NCBI GenBank assembly: GCA_902622745.1
Contig: CACNQW010000014.1
Span: 1-32,459 of the forward strand
Source of the DNA: an uncultured SAR116 cluster alpha proteobacterium
GTDB taxonomy: Bacteria > Pseudomonadota > Alphaproteobacteria > Puniceispirillales > Marisalimonadaceae
Length of the DNA: 32,459 nt
Direction: 5' to 3'
Part shown: positions 8,812 through 18,039 of the stretch, one piece after another
Numbering within the stretch: the stretch's first letter is position 1
How the letters are laid out: each line of letters opens with the position of its first letter
Made by a program: the position numbers and the translations under genes
Notes under the pieces: generated by a model
Database searches by the model: none
What the model was told of the DNA's origin: nothing
The model's input: only the letters and a program-made list of their open reading frames with translations

Positions 8812-9690
8812 CTATTTTAAATTTTTTTCACTATAAACTCTTTTTGTTTTACAAAATTCACAAACTACTTCAATTGTTTTTTTTTCACTAAACAAATATG
8901 TTATTTCTTTTTGATCCATTGACTTCAATGTATTTAAAACTCTTTCATTTGAACATTGACAGTTGTTATTAAGATTTATTTCATCGAAAATTTTTATTTC
9001 GTATTGTCCAAATAAGTTTAATAAAATTTGTTTTGATGTTTTTTTTATATTTAAAAATTCTTCAGAATTCATGGTTTCCAAAAACATTAATATAGTTTTC
9101 CAATCTTCATTTAATTTTTCGGTATTATTAAAGTCATTAATTTCAGGCATTAACTCTAATTTTATTGCACCAGCGATATAATTACTCTCAGGTTCGTATT
9201 TTGTAAGATTAAAAATATTAAATAATTTAAAAAAAGATTTAACTTGCTCAGATGAATTGAAGTAGGTATCGATAGCATCTTTTATAGATTTACCTTTAAT
9301 TTCAACTAAACCCTGGTAATTTTTAGAAAATTTACCTTCTTTAATATTTAAAGCCAAAGTTCCATTTGACATTAGTTTTTCAAAAGGAAGATTTTCAATA
9401 TTTTCAAAATTATTAACTGATATATAACCCCGAATTGATGAATTATTATTCAAATCAACAAAAATTGTTTTAATAACCCCTTTACTCTGAGCCTGAAAAC
9501 TAAAAACACCATCATTTTTCATTCTAGATCCAATTGAAGCAGTAATAGAAATAGAATCAGCAAATATTGAATTTATGTTTCTAGGGTATTCATTATTGAT
9601 AATTTGAGATGCTACGGAGCTTAACCTTACAATAGTGCCTTTGATTTTATTATTAATCTGAAAAGGAATAACTAAATTTTCTAAAACCAC
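8812..9690 (-). CDS. hslO: Hsp33 redox-regulated chaperonin
   Basis: Cytoplasmic holdase chaperone switched on by oxidation. The 292-residue protein starts at GTG and begins with VLENLVIPFQI, matching the alphaproteobacterial N terminus. The redox switch is complete at the C terminus: CQC at 244-246 and CEFC at 277-280, separated by 30 residues, which is the canonical CXC-X27-32-CXXC zinc site. It follows argF by 14 bases on the same strand; the order argD-argF-hslO is, as I recall, common in alphaproteobacteria, so co-transcription is likely. It abuts the convergent trkH gene with no gap. Confidence 0.94.
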   Translation of the reverse strand: MVLENLVIPFQINNKIKGTIVRLSSVASQIINNEYPRNINSIFADSISITASIGSRMKNDGVFSFQAQSKGVIKTIFVDLNNNSSIRGYISVNNFENIENLPFEKLMSNGTLALNIKEGKFSKNYQGLVEIKGKSIKDAIDTYFNSSEQVKSFFKLFNIFNLTKYEPESNYIAGAIKLELMPEINDFNNTEKLNEDWKTILMFLETMNSEEFLNIKKTSKQILLNLFGQYEIKIFDEINLNNNCQCSNERVLNTLKSMDQKEITYLFSEKKTIEVVCEFCKTKRVYSEKNLK

Positions 9691-9704
9691 AATAAAACTT
9701 TTTA

Positions 9705-10598
9705 TTAATTCTCTCTACAACAGTATTTTATTATAGATTTTTGAGCATGAACTCTATTTTCAGCCTGATCAAAAACAACTGACATTTTAGAATCTATAAC
9801 TTCATCTGTAACTTCCATTCCTCTATATGCAGGAAGACAGTGCATAAAAATTACATCTTTTTTAGCTAATAACATTATGTTTAAATTGACTTGGAATGGT
9901 TTAAAATGATCAATAGATTTATCTTTATTATCTCCCATAGATATCCACGTATCGGTCATTATACAATCAGAATTTTTAGCAATATCATTAACGTTATCTG
10001 AAATAATTAGATGTTTGTTTTGCTCTTCTAACCATTTAATTGTATTTTTTGAAACAGAGACTTTACTTGGGCAAGCAATAGAAAAATTTATGTCTAAAAG
10101 TGCGGCTGCTTCAACCCAACTTTGAGTTACATTATTATAATCTCCAAACCAAGACACTTTTTTATCTTTAAAATCTCCAAACCTCTCTTTGAAAGTGACT
10201 AGATCTGCAATGACTTGGCAAGGATGACTATGATTTGTTAAAGCATTTATAATTGGTTTTGAAAAATTACTTTCAACTTCTTTCAAAATTGAATGTTCAA
10301 AGGATCTGATAATCATAAAATCTACGTATCTATTAAGAACTTTAGTACTATCATGAATACTTTCTCTTTCCCCAAATTTAAACTCATTTGAATTTAGAAT
10401 AAGAGAGTTTCCACCTAAATCATTAATACAAACTTCAAATGAAATTCTTGTTCTAAGAGATGGTTTTTCAAAAATCATCAAAACATTTTTATTTTTAAGT
10501 GTTTTGTCACATCCATTTTTTTTTATATCAATTGCGTCATCAATAATTCTTTCTAAATCTTTTTTTGAAAGATCTTTTATGTCAAAAAAACTAGTCAT
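9705..10598 (-). CDS. argF: ornithine carbamoyltransferase
   Basis: Makes citrulline from ornithine and carbamoyl phosphate in arginine synthesis. The protein has 297 residues, slightly short for the family. The carbamoyl-phosphate loop reads KPSLRTRISFE near residue 50, with Leu where most family members have Thr (STRTR); the Ser, Arg and Thr that contact the phosphate are kept. HPCQ lies near residue 133, the ornithine-binding DTWISMGD near 217 and MHCLPAYRGMEV near 253. The SMG motif argues for ornithine rather than N-acetyl- or N-succinylornithine carbamoyltransferase. Its ATG lies inside the end of argD (8-base overlap), so the two are probably translationally coupled. Confidence 0.94.
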   Translation of the reverse strand: MTSFFDIKDLSKKDLERIIDDAIDIKKNGCDKTLKNKNVLMIFEKPSLRTRISFEVCINDLGGNSLILNSNEFKFGERESIHDSTKVLNRYVDFMIIRSFEHSILKEVESNFSKPIINALTNHSHPCQVIADLVTFKERFGDFKDKKVSWFGDYNNVTQSWVEAAALLDINFSIACPSKVSVSKNTIKWLEEQNKHLIISDNVNDIAKNSDCIMTDTWISMGDNKDKSIDHFKPFQVNLNIMLLAKKDVIFMHCLPAYRGMEVTDEVIDSKMSVVFDQAENRVHAQKSIIKYCCREN

Positions 10599-11808
10599 TT
10601 TTTTTATGTAACTCTTGAGATATCTCTTTTAATTTTAAAAAAGCTAAATCAATCTCTTCAAATGACGTATTGAGAGGTGGTAAAATTCTAATGGTATTTT
10701 CTGCTGCACCAACCAACAAAAGACCTTTTTTTCGCGCTTCTGCAGAAAAATCAGCAACAGAAACTTTTTCGGACAGTTCTATGCCGCGTAAAAAACCATA
10801 TCCCTTCGCTTTTAAAAAAATAGGTTCATTGTGATTATATAAATTATTTTTTTCATCTTTAATTAGAGAATTAATTTTGTTATCCAAATATTTAATTTTT
10901 TTATTAAGAGTTTCTAAAAATCCATCTTCAGTGATTAAATTAATTACTACCTCTGCAGCTCTCATTGCTAAAGGATTGCCACCAAAAGTACTTCCATGAG
11001 TTCCAGGGACCATAGCATCACCTACTTCAGATTTTGCAAGAACTGCTCCAACTGGGAAACCTCCTCCCAATCCTTTTGCAAGCGCAATTATATCAGGTTC
11101 TATATTCTCATTTTGATAAGCAAATAACTTTCCAGAACGACCCATACCAATTTGAACTTCATCAGATATCAATAAAGATCCATTTTGTTTTGTTAATTTT
11201 TCAACTTCTTTTAAATAATTAATAGGTGCTTTTCTAGCACCACCTTCACCTTGAACAGGCTCGATCAATACAGCTGCTACTTTGTTATTTAATTTCTTTT
11301 TTAAATCTTCAACATTGCCCCACTCAGCATGACTGAACCCTGGAACTTTAGGGCCAAAACCTTCTCGAAAGAGAGGTCTATCATTAGCTGCAAGCATAGC
11401 TAATGTTCTGCCATGGAATGCTCCTGTAACACACAAAATCTCATCTCTTTCAATATTCTTTTTAGACCAAGCATATCTTCTTGCTACTTTTACAGCACCC
11501 TCAGTAGCCTCAGCACCAGAATTACAAAAAAAAGCTTGATTTGCGCATGAGTACTTTACCAGTAAATTCGCAACTTTATCTTGTTCCGGGATTTTATAAA
11601 GGTTTGATACATGCCATAATTTAGAAGCTTGGTCTTGCAATGCATTTATTAAATCTGGGTGAGAATGTCCAAATGCATTTACAGCAATGCCAGTTGCATA
11701 ATCTAAATATTTACTTCCATCCTCAGAAAAAAGAAAACTACCTTTACCATGTGTAAATGCAATATCAATTCTACCATATGTTTTCATTATATCGGGACTT
11801 AGAGCCAT
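10591..11808 (-). CDS. argD: acetylornithine aminotransferase
   Basis: PLP-dependent class III aminotransferase that converts N-acetylglutamate semialdehyde to N-acetylornithine; it may also serve succinyldiaminopimelate in lysine synthesis. The protein has 405 residues. CNSGAEATEGAVKVAR near 95-110 and TGAFHGRTL near 128 are the cofactor phosphate-binding regions, ISDEVQIGMGR near 214 holds the PLP-ring Asp, and ALAKGLGGGFPVGA carries the Schiff-base Lys245. GSTFGGNPLA is also a family signature. AGGA lies eight bases before the ATG. It heads the argD-argF-hslO run. GABA or other class III transaminases are alternatives excluded mainly by the argF neighbour. Confidence 0.95.
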   Translation of the reverse strand: MALSPDIMKTYGRIDIAFTHGKGSFLFSEDGSKYLDYATGIAVNAFGHSHPDLINALQDQASKLWHVSNLYKIPEQDKVANLLVKYSCANQAFFCNSGAEATEGAVKVARRYAWSKKNIERDEILCVTGAFHGRTLAMLAANDRPLFREGFGPKVPGFSHAEWGNVEDLKKKLNNKVAAVLIEPVQGEGGARKAPINYLKEVEKLTKQNGSLLISDEVQIGMGRSGKLFAYQNENIEPDIIALAKGLGGGFPVGAVLAKSEVGDAMVPGTHGSTFGGNPLAMRAAEVVINLITEDGFLETLNKKIKYLDNKINSLIKDEKNNLYNHNEPIFLKAKGYGFLRGIELSEKVSVADFSAEARKKGLLLVGAAENTIRILPPLNTSFEEIDLAFLKLKEISQELHKKND

Positions 11809-11849
11809 TTTAAAAATCCTTAATTAAAAAATAATTACATTAATCTAGT

Positions 11850-12986
11850 TTATACAAAATGTTTAGATAATTTTAAACCTTGGGATTGATAATTATTTTT
11901 GCCTTTTATTTCACCATATAATTTATTTGGTATATCGGACATAGGCTCATAAATTAATCGACAAATAGTTTGTCCATCTTCAATAATAAACGGAACATCA
12001 TGCGATCTAACCTCGAGTACTGCTTTGGTGTTATGAGCATTTAATTCTGGAGAACCAAATCCAGGATCAAAAAAGCCTGCATAATGAGCTCTGAATTCTC
12101 CAATATTAGTATCGTAAGGTCGCATTTCAGCAGCTAGATTTTTTGGAACTGAAACTGATTCCTTACTACATAATATATAAAAAGCATCTGGACTTAAAAC
12201 TAAAGATCTATTTTGATTTTCTTCAGAAATTATTAAATCTTCAATCGTTATCTTCTCCCAAAAAGAGGATACCTTATAATTTTTAACTTTATCACAATCA
12301 ATTAACTTCGAATGTTTTTTTGCTTTATATCCTACAACACCATCAACACCCTTTAAATCCACTGATAAAGGTAATCCGTTTTTTAATTTATCTGATAATT
12401 CAGATGATTCATTATTTTTTATCAAATCATGTTTATATTGAAGTTCAGCCATTTGTTTGTCCGTCAAACTTATATCACCAATTGAAAACCTTAATTGATT
12501 TAATCGAGTGCCAGTTCTTACAACAACTGAAAAAGTTCTTGGAGAAATTTCCAAATATAGAGAACCTTTATAACCTTTTGGAACATTTTCAAATTGCTGT
12601 GTTCTATCAACAATTAAACGTGTAAAAACATCTAATCTTCCTGTTGAGCTTTTTGGGTTAGCCATACCGGATATATTTTTTGGTAAGTTCAGACCCTCTA
12701 ATAATTTTACAATATATACACAACCACATTCTAACACTGCACCATTTGATAAACTAAATTCATGCATTGCTATTTGATTTAACTTCTCTTCAACCGTACT
12801 ATTTTTGCCAGGTAAAAATGATGCAGGAACACGCCATGCTTTAAAACCTAACCTCAAATCAATGGATGCTGGTTGAATTAGGTCTTCATTGATATTCTCA
12901 TTGCTAAACATAAAATTTTTATCAATTAGCTCCTTAATGTATTGAGACGGTAAAACACCATTTTTATCATTATTTAAAAAGACCAT
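11850..12986 (-). CDS. dcd: dCTP deaminase, long two-domain form
   Basis: Converts dCTP to dUTP, the main source of dUMP for thymidylate. At 378 residues it is twice the size of the E. coli enzyme and matches the duplicated form (DCD_N plus DCD_C) typical of alphaproteobacteria. The N-terminal half carries IQPASIDLRLG near residue 40, NPKSSTGRLDVF near 110 and GYKGSLYLEIS near 138. The C-terminal half repeats the theme with AEMRPYDTNIGEFRAHYAG, DPGFGSPE and AVLEVRSHDVPFIIEDGQ. Two dUTPase-like halves in one chain imply an internal gene duplication. The promoter is presumably in the 41 bases shared with argD or upstream at 12987-13004; I cannot resolve it. Confidence 0.9.
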   Translation of the reverse strand: MVFLNNDKNGVLPSQYIKELIDKNFMFSNENINEDLIQPASIDLRLGFKAWRVPASFLPGKNSTVEEKLNQIAMHEFSLSNGAVLECGCVYIVKLLEGLNLPKNISGMANPKSSTGRLDVFTRLIVDRTQQFENVPKGYKGSLYLEISPRTFSVVVRTGTRLNQLRFSIGDISLTDKQMAELQYKHDLIKNNESSELSDKLKNGLPLSVDLKGVDGVVGYKAKKHSKLIDCDKVKNYKVSSFWEKITIEDLIISEENQNRSLVLSPDAFYILCSKESVSVPKNLAAEMRPYDTNIGEFRAHYAGFFDPGFGSPELNAHNTKAVLEVRSHDVPFIIEDGQTICRLIYEPMSDIPNKLYGEIKGKNNYQSQGLKLSKHFV

Positions 12987-13004
12987 TTATGTTTCCACTA
13001 TCGA

Positions 13005-13814
13005 CTATGATTTTAATCTGTAACCACTATTAAGCACGTACCAAGCAGAATAGCCTAAAATAAAATTGAAACCTAATAATATTATCAATGAGATATAAGG
13101 TGATATATCACTGACACCTAAAAAACCATATCTAAAACCATCAATTATATAAAAAAAAGGATTTGAATACGCTATTGGTTTTAAAAATTCAGGTAAACGT
13201 TCAATAGAGTAAAATGTTCCAGATAAAAAGGCCAAAGGTTGAACAACAAAATTTGAAACAATCGCTAATTGATCAAATTTTTGAGCCCAGATACCTGCAA
13301 TGATACCTATACAAGATAATGCAAATCCTCCAGATACTAGGAATATAAATGTCCAAATATAATTTATTGGTAAGTTTGTTATTCCAAGTATTAATAATAA
13401 TAAAAATGAAGCAAGGAATACTATAGTTCCTCTTGTAATTCCTGCCAAATTATGAGCAGTAAAAATTTCTACTGAGCCTAATGGTGCTAATAATAAATCT
13501 ACAATCGATCCTGTAACCTTAGCAGTCATAAAAGCAGATGAGGTGTTTGCAAAAGCATTTTGTAAAACACTCATCATCAAGAGGCCAGGAATTAAAAAAG
13601 AAATATATGAAATACCCTTAATGCCTGCAGATCTATCAATTGCAATAGAAAATACAACTACAAACAATAATGTGGTAACCATTGGAGCTGTTATAGTTTG
13701 AAGAAAAACGCTAGTGAAACGTTTTACTTCTTTTAAGTAAAGAGTATATAACCCGAGCCAATTTACAATATTTATGTCTCTTCTTATACTTAAGTATTTG
13801 TTTTTATTTTTCAT
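13005..13814 (-). CDS. ABC-2 type transporter permease (orphan)
   Basis: Inner-membrane permease of the ABC-2 exporter class. I count six hydrophobic stretches, and the loop QPLAFLSGTFYSIERLPEFL plus NPFFYIIDGFRYGFLG near the C terminus are the family's ABC2 signature. I chose ATG at 13812-13814 (269 residues, start MKNKNKYLSIRRDINIV); a TTG at 13839-13841 would add nine hydrophobic residues without support. No ATP-binding gene lies next to it. Drug-, polysaccharide- and lipid-export permeases all look like this, so substrate is unknown. It is divergent from recX over about 50 bases. Confidence 0.85.
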   Translation of the reverse strand: MKNKNKYLSIRRDINIVNWLGLYTLYLKEVKRFTSVFLQTITAPMVTTLLFVVVFSIAIDRSAGIKGISYISFLIPGLLMMSVLQNAFANTSSAFMTAKVTGSIVDLLLAPLGSVEIFTAHNLAGITRGTIVFLASFLLLLILGITNLPINYIWTFIFLVSGGFALSCIGIIAGIWAQKFDQLAIVSNFVVQPLAFLSGTFYSIERLPEFLKPIAYSNPFFYIIDGFRYGFLGVSDISPYISLIILLGFNFILGYSAWYVLNSGYRLKS

Positions 13815-13865
13815 AGTTATTAGTATTATTTTTAAAAACAATTTATAAAAAAAATCAAATTTAAA

Positions 13866-14420
13866 ATGAATGTTGAAAATGAAATTTTAAAATTTCTTAA
13901 TAAAAATGGATTAAGATATTTATCGAAGTTTGAAACCACAGAAGCTCAATTTAAATCTTTTTTAAAGAAAAAAATTAATATTTTCGAACCAAATTTAAGT
14001 CCATACAAAAAAAATGAATTTATTAATTTAATTACAGAAAAAATGAAAAAGTTAAATTATATTAATGATTTAAGATATTCTGAAATTAAAGGTGAAAAAA
14101 TCTTTAACAGTGGTGGTTCAAAAAAGCTTCTTAAATTTAAATTAGATGAAAAAGGCATTGATCATGACGTTATTGAAAAGATTACAGATAAGTTTTTTTC
14201 TAATAAATTAGACGAAATTCAATCCGCTTTAATTTATACAAAAAAGAAAAAAATAGGTCTATTTTATCAAAAAGATTTAAATAAAATAGATGCCAGTAAT
14301 TTAAAAAATAAATGGTTTGGGGCTCTTGCAAGAAGAGGTTTTTCATACGAAACAGCCAAAAAAGTTTTCGAGATAGACAATTTGTCTGAAGCAGAAAACA
14401 TTATTAATAGAACAGTTTGA
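13866..14420 (+). CDS. recX: RecX-family regulatory protein
   Basis: RecX proteins bind RecA filaments and modulate recombination. The 184-residue protein is divergent but keeps the helical repeat pattern: LNKNGLRYLSKFETTEAQFKSFL at the start, then LNYINDLRYSEIKGEKIFN with the family's D-x-R-[YF]-[AS] core, then the KKLLKFKLDEKGID repeat and the late KWFGALARRGFSYETAKKVF. It is very lysine-rich. recA is not in the window. The ATG has no strong ribosome site. Call is based on pattern and repeat spacing. Confidence 0.8.
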   Translation: MNVENEILKFLNKNGLRYLSKFETTEAQFKSFLKKKINIFEPNLSPYKKNEFINLITEKMKKLNYINDLRYSEIKGEKIFNSGGSKKLLKFKLDEKGIDHDVIEKITDKFFSNKLDEIQSALIYTKKKKIGLFYQKDLNKIDASNLKNKWFGALARRGFSYETAKKVFEIDNLSEAENIINRTV

Positions 14421-14434
14421 AAATTTATTATATT

Positions 14435-14440
14435 ATAATG
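14435..14440 (+). promoter_or_regulatory. possible -10 box upstream of acsA
   Basis: A perfect TATAAT lies 39 bases before the acsA start, in the 58-base gap after recX. No -35 hexamer is found at 16-18 bases, so this may be chance in A+T-rich DNA. AAAGG closer to the ATG (about 14468-14472) is a plausible ribosome site. Confidence 0.25.
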
Positions 14441-14478
14441 TATAAGTAAGTTAGAAAAATAATTTTAAAGGTAAAACA

Positions 14479-16413
14479 ATGGACGATTTGTATAAACCAA
14501 GTAATAAAATCGTAGAAAATGCTCACATTAATAAATTGAAATATGAAGAAATGTATAAGGAATCAATTTCAAATCCAATTAAATTTTGGGGGGAACATGG
14601 AAAACGAATTGATTGGATTAAAAATTATGAAAAAGTAAGAGATTTTTCATATGACCAAAAAAACTTATATATAAGATGGTTTGAAGATGGAACATTAAAT
14701 GCCAGCTATAATTGCATTGATAGGCACCTAAAAAATAATGGGAATAAAACTGCAATTATATGGGAAGGTGACAACCCAGATGAACAAAAATCAATAACAT
14801 TTAACGAACTATATAAAAATGTTTGTAAGTTCGCTAATGTTTTAAAAAAATTAGGCGCTAAAAAAGGTGACAGGATTACAATCTATATGCCAATGATACC
14901 AGAAGCAGCTTATGCTATGTTAGCTTGTACTAGGATAGGAGCTATCCATTCTGTTGTTTTTGGAGGGTTTTCACCAGAAGCTCTTGCAGGAAGAATTGAA
15001 GATTGTAATTCAAATTTGATCATAACTGCTGACGAAGGTATTAGAGGTGGTAAGACAATCCCTTTAAAACAAAACACTGATGAAGCATTAAAAAAAGCAT
15101 CTTCATGTAAAAAATGTCTTGTTATTAAAAGAACAAATGGTGATATCAATTGGATTAATAACAGAGATTTTTGGTATCATGAGTTGTTTGAAGAAGTTGC
15201 GGAAACTTGTGAACCTGAAGAAATGAATGCTGAAGATCCAATGTTTATACTATATACATCTGGTTCTACAGGAAAGCCAAAAGGTGTAATGCATACAACT
15301 GGCGGTTATATGGTTTACACATCTATTACTCATGAATATATTTTTGATTATAAACCAAATGAAGTTTACTGGTGTACAGCAGATGTTGGGTGGGTTACTG
15401 GACATTCATATATAATTTATGGACCTTTATCAAATTGTGCTACCACTTTAATGTTTGAAGGTGTTCCAAATTATCCAACTTCTAGTAGATTTTGGGAAGT
15501 TGTTGATAAGCATGAAGTAAATATTTTTTATACAGCTCCTACAGCACTTCGAGCATTAATGGCTGAAGGGGAGGCTCCAGTAAAAAAAACAAATAGAGGT
15601 AGTTTAAGAATTTTAGGTACAGTTGGAGAGCCTATAAATCCAGAAGCATGGAATTGGTATAATGAAATTGTAGGTGATAAAAGATGTCCTATCGTTGATA
15701 CATGGTGGCAAACAGAAACTGGAGGAATACTTATTACTCCACTTCCTGGAGCAATAGATACAAAGCCGGGTTCTGCAACAAAACCTTTTTTTGGTATTAA
15801 ACCAGTATTAGTTGATAATGACAATAATGAGTTAAATGGTGAAGCTGAGGGAAATCTATGTATTGAGATGTCATGGCCTGGTCAAATGAGGTCAGTCTAT
15901 GGGGATCATCAGAGATTTATTGATACCTATTTTAAAACATTTCCAGGACGATATTTTTCTGGTGATGGTTGTCGTAGAGATAAAGATGGATATTATTGGA
16001 TAACTGGAAGAGTTGATGATGTAATAAACGTTTCTGGTCATAGAATGGGTACAGCCGAAGTTGAGTCAGCTTTGGTTGCTCATACTGATGTTGCAGAAGC
16101 AGCAGTTGTTGGATATCCACACGATATAAAAGGACAAGGAATTTATGCTTATGTTACTTTAAATATTGGTGTAGATTCATCAGATCAATTATATGCTGAA
16201 TTAAAAAAATGGGTTAGAAAAGAAATTGGTCCTATAGCTACTCCAGATTTATTACAATTCTCTCCGCAATTACCAAAAACTCGTTCAGGTAAAATAATGA
16301 GGAGAATTTTAAGAAAAATCGCTGCTAATGAATATCAAGATTTAGGTGATACATCAACATTAGCTGATCCTTCAGTAGTAAATGATTTAATTGATAATAG
16401 ACAAAATAAATAA
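14479..16413 (+). CDS. acsA: acetyl-CoA synthetase (AMP-forming)
   Basis: Activates acetate to acetyl-CoA through acetyl-AMP. The 644-residue length is standard. The P-loop-like motif [18 protein letters not shown] lies near residue 260, [14 protein letters not shown] near 310, the acetate-pocket region WWQTETGGI near 412, and the adenylate hinge [19 protein letters not shown] near 508. The C-terminal [15 protein letters not shown] carries Lys605, the residue acetylated in regulated family members. SAR11-type organisms use it for acetate scavenging; here the next gene, an EamA transporter, starts seven bases after the stop and may be co-transcribed. Propionyl-CoA synthetase is the nearest alternative, but the W in WWQTE favours acetate. 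Confidence 0.97.
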   Translation: MDDLYKPSNKIVENAHINKLKYEEMYKESISNPIKFWGEHGKRIDWIKNYEKVRDFSYDQKNLYIRWFEDGTLNASYNCIDRHLKNNGNKTAIIWEGDNPDEQKSITFNELYKNVCKFANVLKKLGAKKGDRITIYMPMIPEAAYAMLACTRIGAIHSVVFGGFSPEALAGRIEDCNSNLIITADEGIRGGKTIPLKQNTDEALKKASSCKKCLVIKRTNGDINWINNRDFWYHELFEEVAETCEPEEMNAEDPMFILYTSGSTGKPKGVMHTTGGYMVYTSITHEYIFDYKPNEVYWCTADVGWVTGHSYIIYGPLSNCATTLMFEGVPNYPTSSRFWEVVDKHEVNIFYTAPTALRALMAEGEAPVKKTNRGSLRILGTVGEPINPEAWNWYNEIVGDKRCPIVDTWWQTETGGILITPLPGAIDTKPGSATKPFFGIKPVLVDNDNNELNGEAEGNLCIEMSWPGQMRSVYGDHQRFIDTYFKTFPGRYFSGDGCRRDKDGYYWITGRVDDVINVSGHRMGTAEVESALVAHTDVAEAAVVGYPHDIKGQGIYAYVTLNIGVDSSDQLYAELKKWVRKEIGPIATPDLLQFSPQLPKTRSGKIMRRILRKIAANEYQDLGDTSTLADPSVVNDLIDNRQNK

Positions 16414-16419
16414 AATTTT

Positions 16420-17304
16420 GTGAAAAACAGTAAATTTGAATTTGCAAAATCTGATGGTTTTGTAGCAATAACCTACATGATATTGTCAGGATTTTGTTTT
16501 GTTATAATGCATGCAGCTGTCAAATATATTTCTGAGGAAATACATCCTTTTGAAATTGCATTTTTTAGATGTGCATTTGTTATTGTGATTTTGAGCCCAA
16601 TTATATTTTATCAAGGAAAATCGATTTTAATTACTGAAAATCCAAAATTACAAATTTATAGGATAGGATTAAATTCAATCGCGCTACTCTGTTTTTTTTA
16701 TGGTTTAAGTAAAATTAATTTAGCAGAAACTACTGCTCTAGGTTTTACAGTTCCAATTTTTACAACAATTTTTTCGGTTTTATTTCTGAAAGAAATAATC
16801 AGGATTCGAAGAATAACAGCTTTGATAATAGGATTTATTGGGACACTTATAGTCCTAAGACCAGATATCACTATTGAAATAGGATCCCTGATGGTTATCC
16901 TCTCATCTTTACTTTGGTCAATTTGTCTCATCATTATTAAGAGATTAACTATTACAGATTCAGTATATACAATATCTTTATATGCTGGTGTTGGTCTAAT
17001 TCCTGCCACGTTATTTCTAGCATTGCCAGTTTGGACTTCACCAACATTAATACATATTTTATTTTTTTTATTTATTTCACTTACAGGAACATTTGCACAA
17101 ACTTTAATGAACAGTTCATTTAAAAGAGCAGAGGTTGCTATGCTTTTACCATTTGATTTTTTAAGGTTAATTTGGTCAGCTTTACTTAGCTACACAATTT
17201 TTGATGAAACACCTGAAACAACTTTATGGATTGGTGGAATAATTATACTTAGTTCAACTTGTTATCTCGCTTATAGGGAAATGATTTTAAGAAAAACTAG
17301 TTAA
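16420..17304 (+). CDS. EamA/DMT-family membrane transporter
   Basis: A 294-residue inner-membrane protein with about ten hydrophobic segments in two EamA repeats. The first repeat has FVIMHAAVKYISEEIHPFE and FFRCAFVIVIL; the second begins near residue 150 with SLMVILSSLLWSICLIIIKR. The AETTALGFTVPIF segment at the end of the first repeat is typical of RhaT/RarD-like exporters. The start is GTG, six bases after acsA. Members export metabolites or amino acids, and the substrate cannot be read from sequence. It is clearly related to the second EamA protein at 22521. Its end overlaps the convergent CoA-transferase gene by eight bases. Confidence 0.85.
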   Translation: MKNSKFEFAKSDGFVAITYMILSGFCFVIMHAAVKYISEEIHPFEIAFFRCAFVIVILSPIIFYQGKSILITENPKLQIYRIGLNSIALLCFFYGLSKINLAETTALGFTVPIFTTIFSVLFLKEIIRIRRITALIIGFIGTLIVLRPDITIEIGSLMVILSSLLWSICLIIIKRLTITDSVYTISLYAGVGLIPATLFLALPVWTSPTLIHILFFLFISLTGTFAQTLMNSSFKRAEVAMLLPFDFLRLIWSALLSYTIFDETPETTLWIGGIIILSSTCYLAYREMILRKTS

Positions 17305-18034
17305 ACCATAATTTTTTTGCGAACTGTGGATAAAAATTTAATACTTTCGGAGCAATCAAATTTCGTAAAATATGAATTCTTTTTTGAGAGGGCATAGTAA
17401 AATATTTTAAATTTTTATTAGTTTTAAATTCAAAACCTGTACTTTTAATTACCTCGTTTAATGTAAATTCTGGATTTATTTTTTCAATTTTAAAATTTTT
17501 CTTTTTTTTGTTAAAACTAAATAAAGCTTTATTTGTGATTAAATATTTGGGACCACCTGGCCTATATATGTTAGGTGGTGAAATGCCAGGTGCAGAAATG
17601 AAATCAACTTTTTTTACTAATGTTCTGGGAGTATGCTCTTCACGAAATAGAATAATTTTGGGGACTACAAAATACATTAATGCTGAACCAAACGATCCTG
17701 AGAAACGTTTATCTAATTTTGGGTAACGACCAGTTCCAACTAAATTTATGTTAGCTTCACCATCTATTTGAACTCCTCCTAAAAAGAAAGTATCTATTCT
17801 TCCCTGAGCAGATGCATCAAACAACTCCCTAGAGCCATCCGTAAAATTATTAAATTTTTGAGAATGCAAAATTGTTACTTGTAATTTTAAATTAGTATTT
17901 TTTCTTTCCTCTTGAGCTAAAAGAGCAGCTGAACCAGGTATTGGAGAAGCTGCACCAATTGCTACATGTTTGTCATCTTTTAATAAATTAGATATTTCAC
18001 TTATTATAATTTCAGATTGAAAAATTTCAGTCAC
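17297..18034 (-). CDS. CoA-transferase-family subunit B, GctB/IpdB-like, lacking the usual catalytic Glu
   Basis: A 245-residue class I CoA-transferase-fold protein, start GTG. From GGVQIDGEANINLVGTG near residue 95, through RFSGSFGSALMYFV, to KKVDFISAPG near 160 it aligns well with the beta subunit of glutaconate CoA-transferase as I remember it. That enzyme uses Glu54 as the covalent catalytic residue. Here the matching strand reads LQVTILHSQ, with Thr at residue 54 and no Glu nearby. Loss of this Glu is known in IpdAB-type ring-cleaving hydrolases, which share the fold but hydrolyse cyclic CoA thioesters. So this may be a hydrolase or a divergent transferase. It follows subunit A by five bases and forms an obvious heteromer with it. 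Confidence 0.82.
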   Translation of the reverse strand: MTEIFQSEIIISEISNLLKDDKHVAIGAASPIPGSAALLAQEERKNTNLKLQVTILHSQKFNNFTDGSRELFDASAQGRIDTFFLGGVQIDGEANINLVGTGRYPKLDKRFSGSFGSALMYFVVPKIILFREEHTPRTLVKKVDFISAPGISPPNIYRPGGPKYLITNKALFSFNKKKKNFKIEKINPEFTLNEVIKSTGFEFKTNKNLKYFTMPSQKRIHILRNLIAPKVLNFYPQFAKKLWFN

Positions 18035-18039
18035 TTAGA

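Noticed and set aside
6016-13814. Pairing of the orphan ABC ATPase (6016) with the orphan ABC-2 permease (13005) as one transporter
   Set aside because: They are 7 kb apart on opposite strands, and the ATPase resembles importer-type YnjD/ThiQ proteins, not ABC-2 exporter ATPases.
14910-15824. Minus-strand open frames inside acsA
   Set aside because: They lie entirely within a well-conserved enzyme gene and show no recognisable domain.
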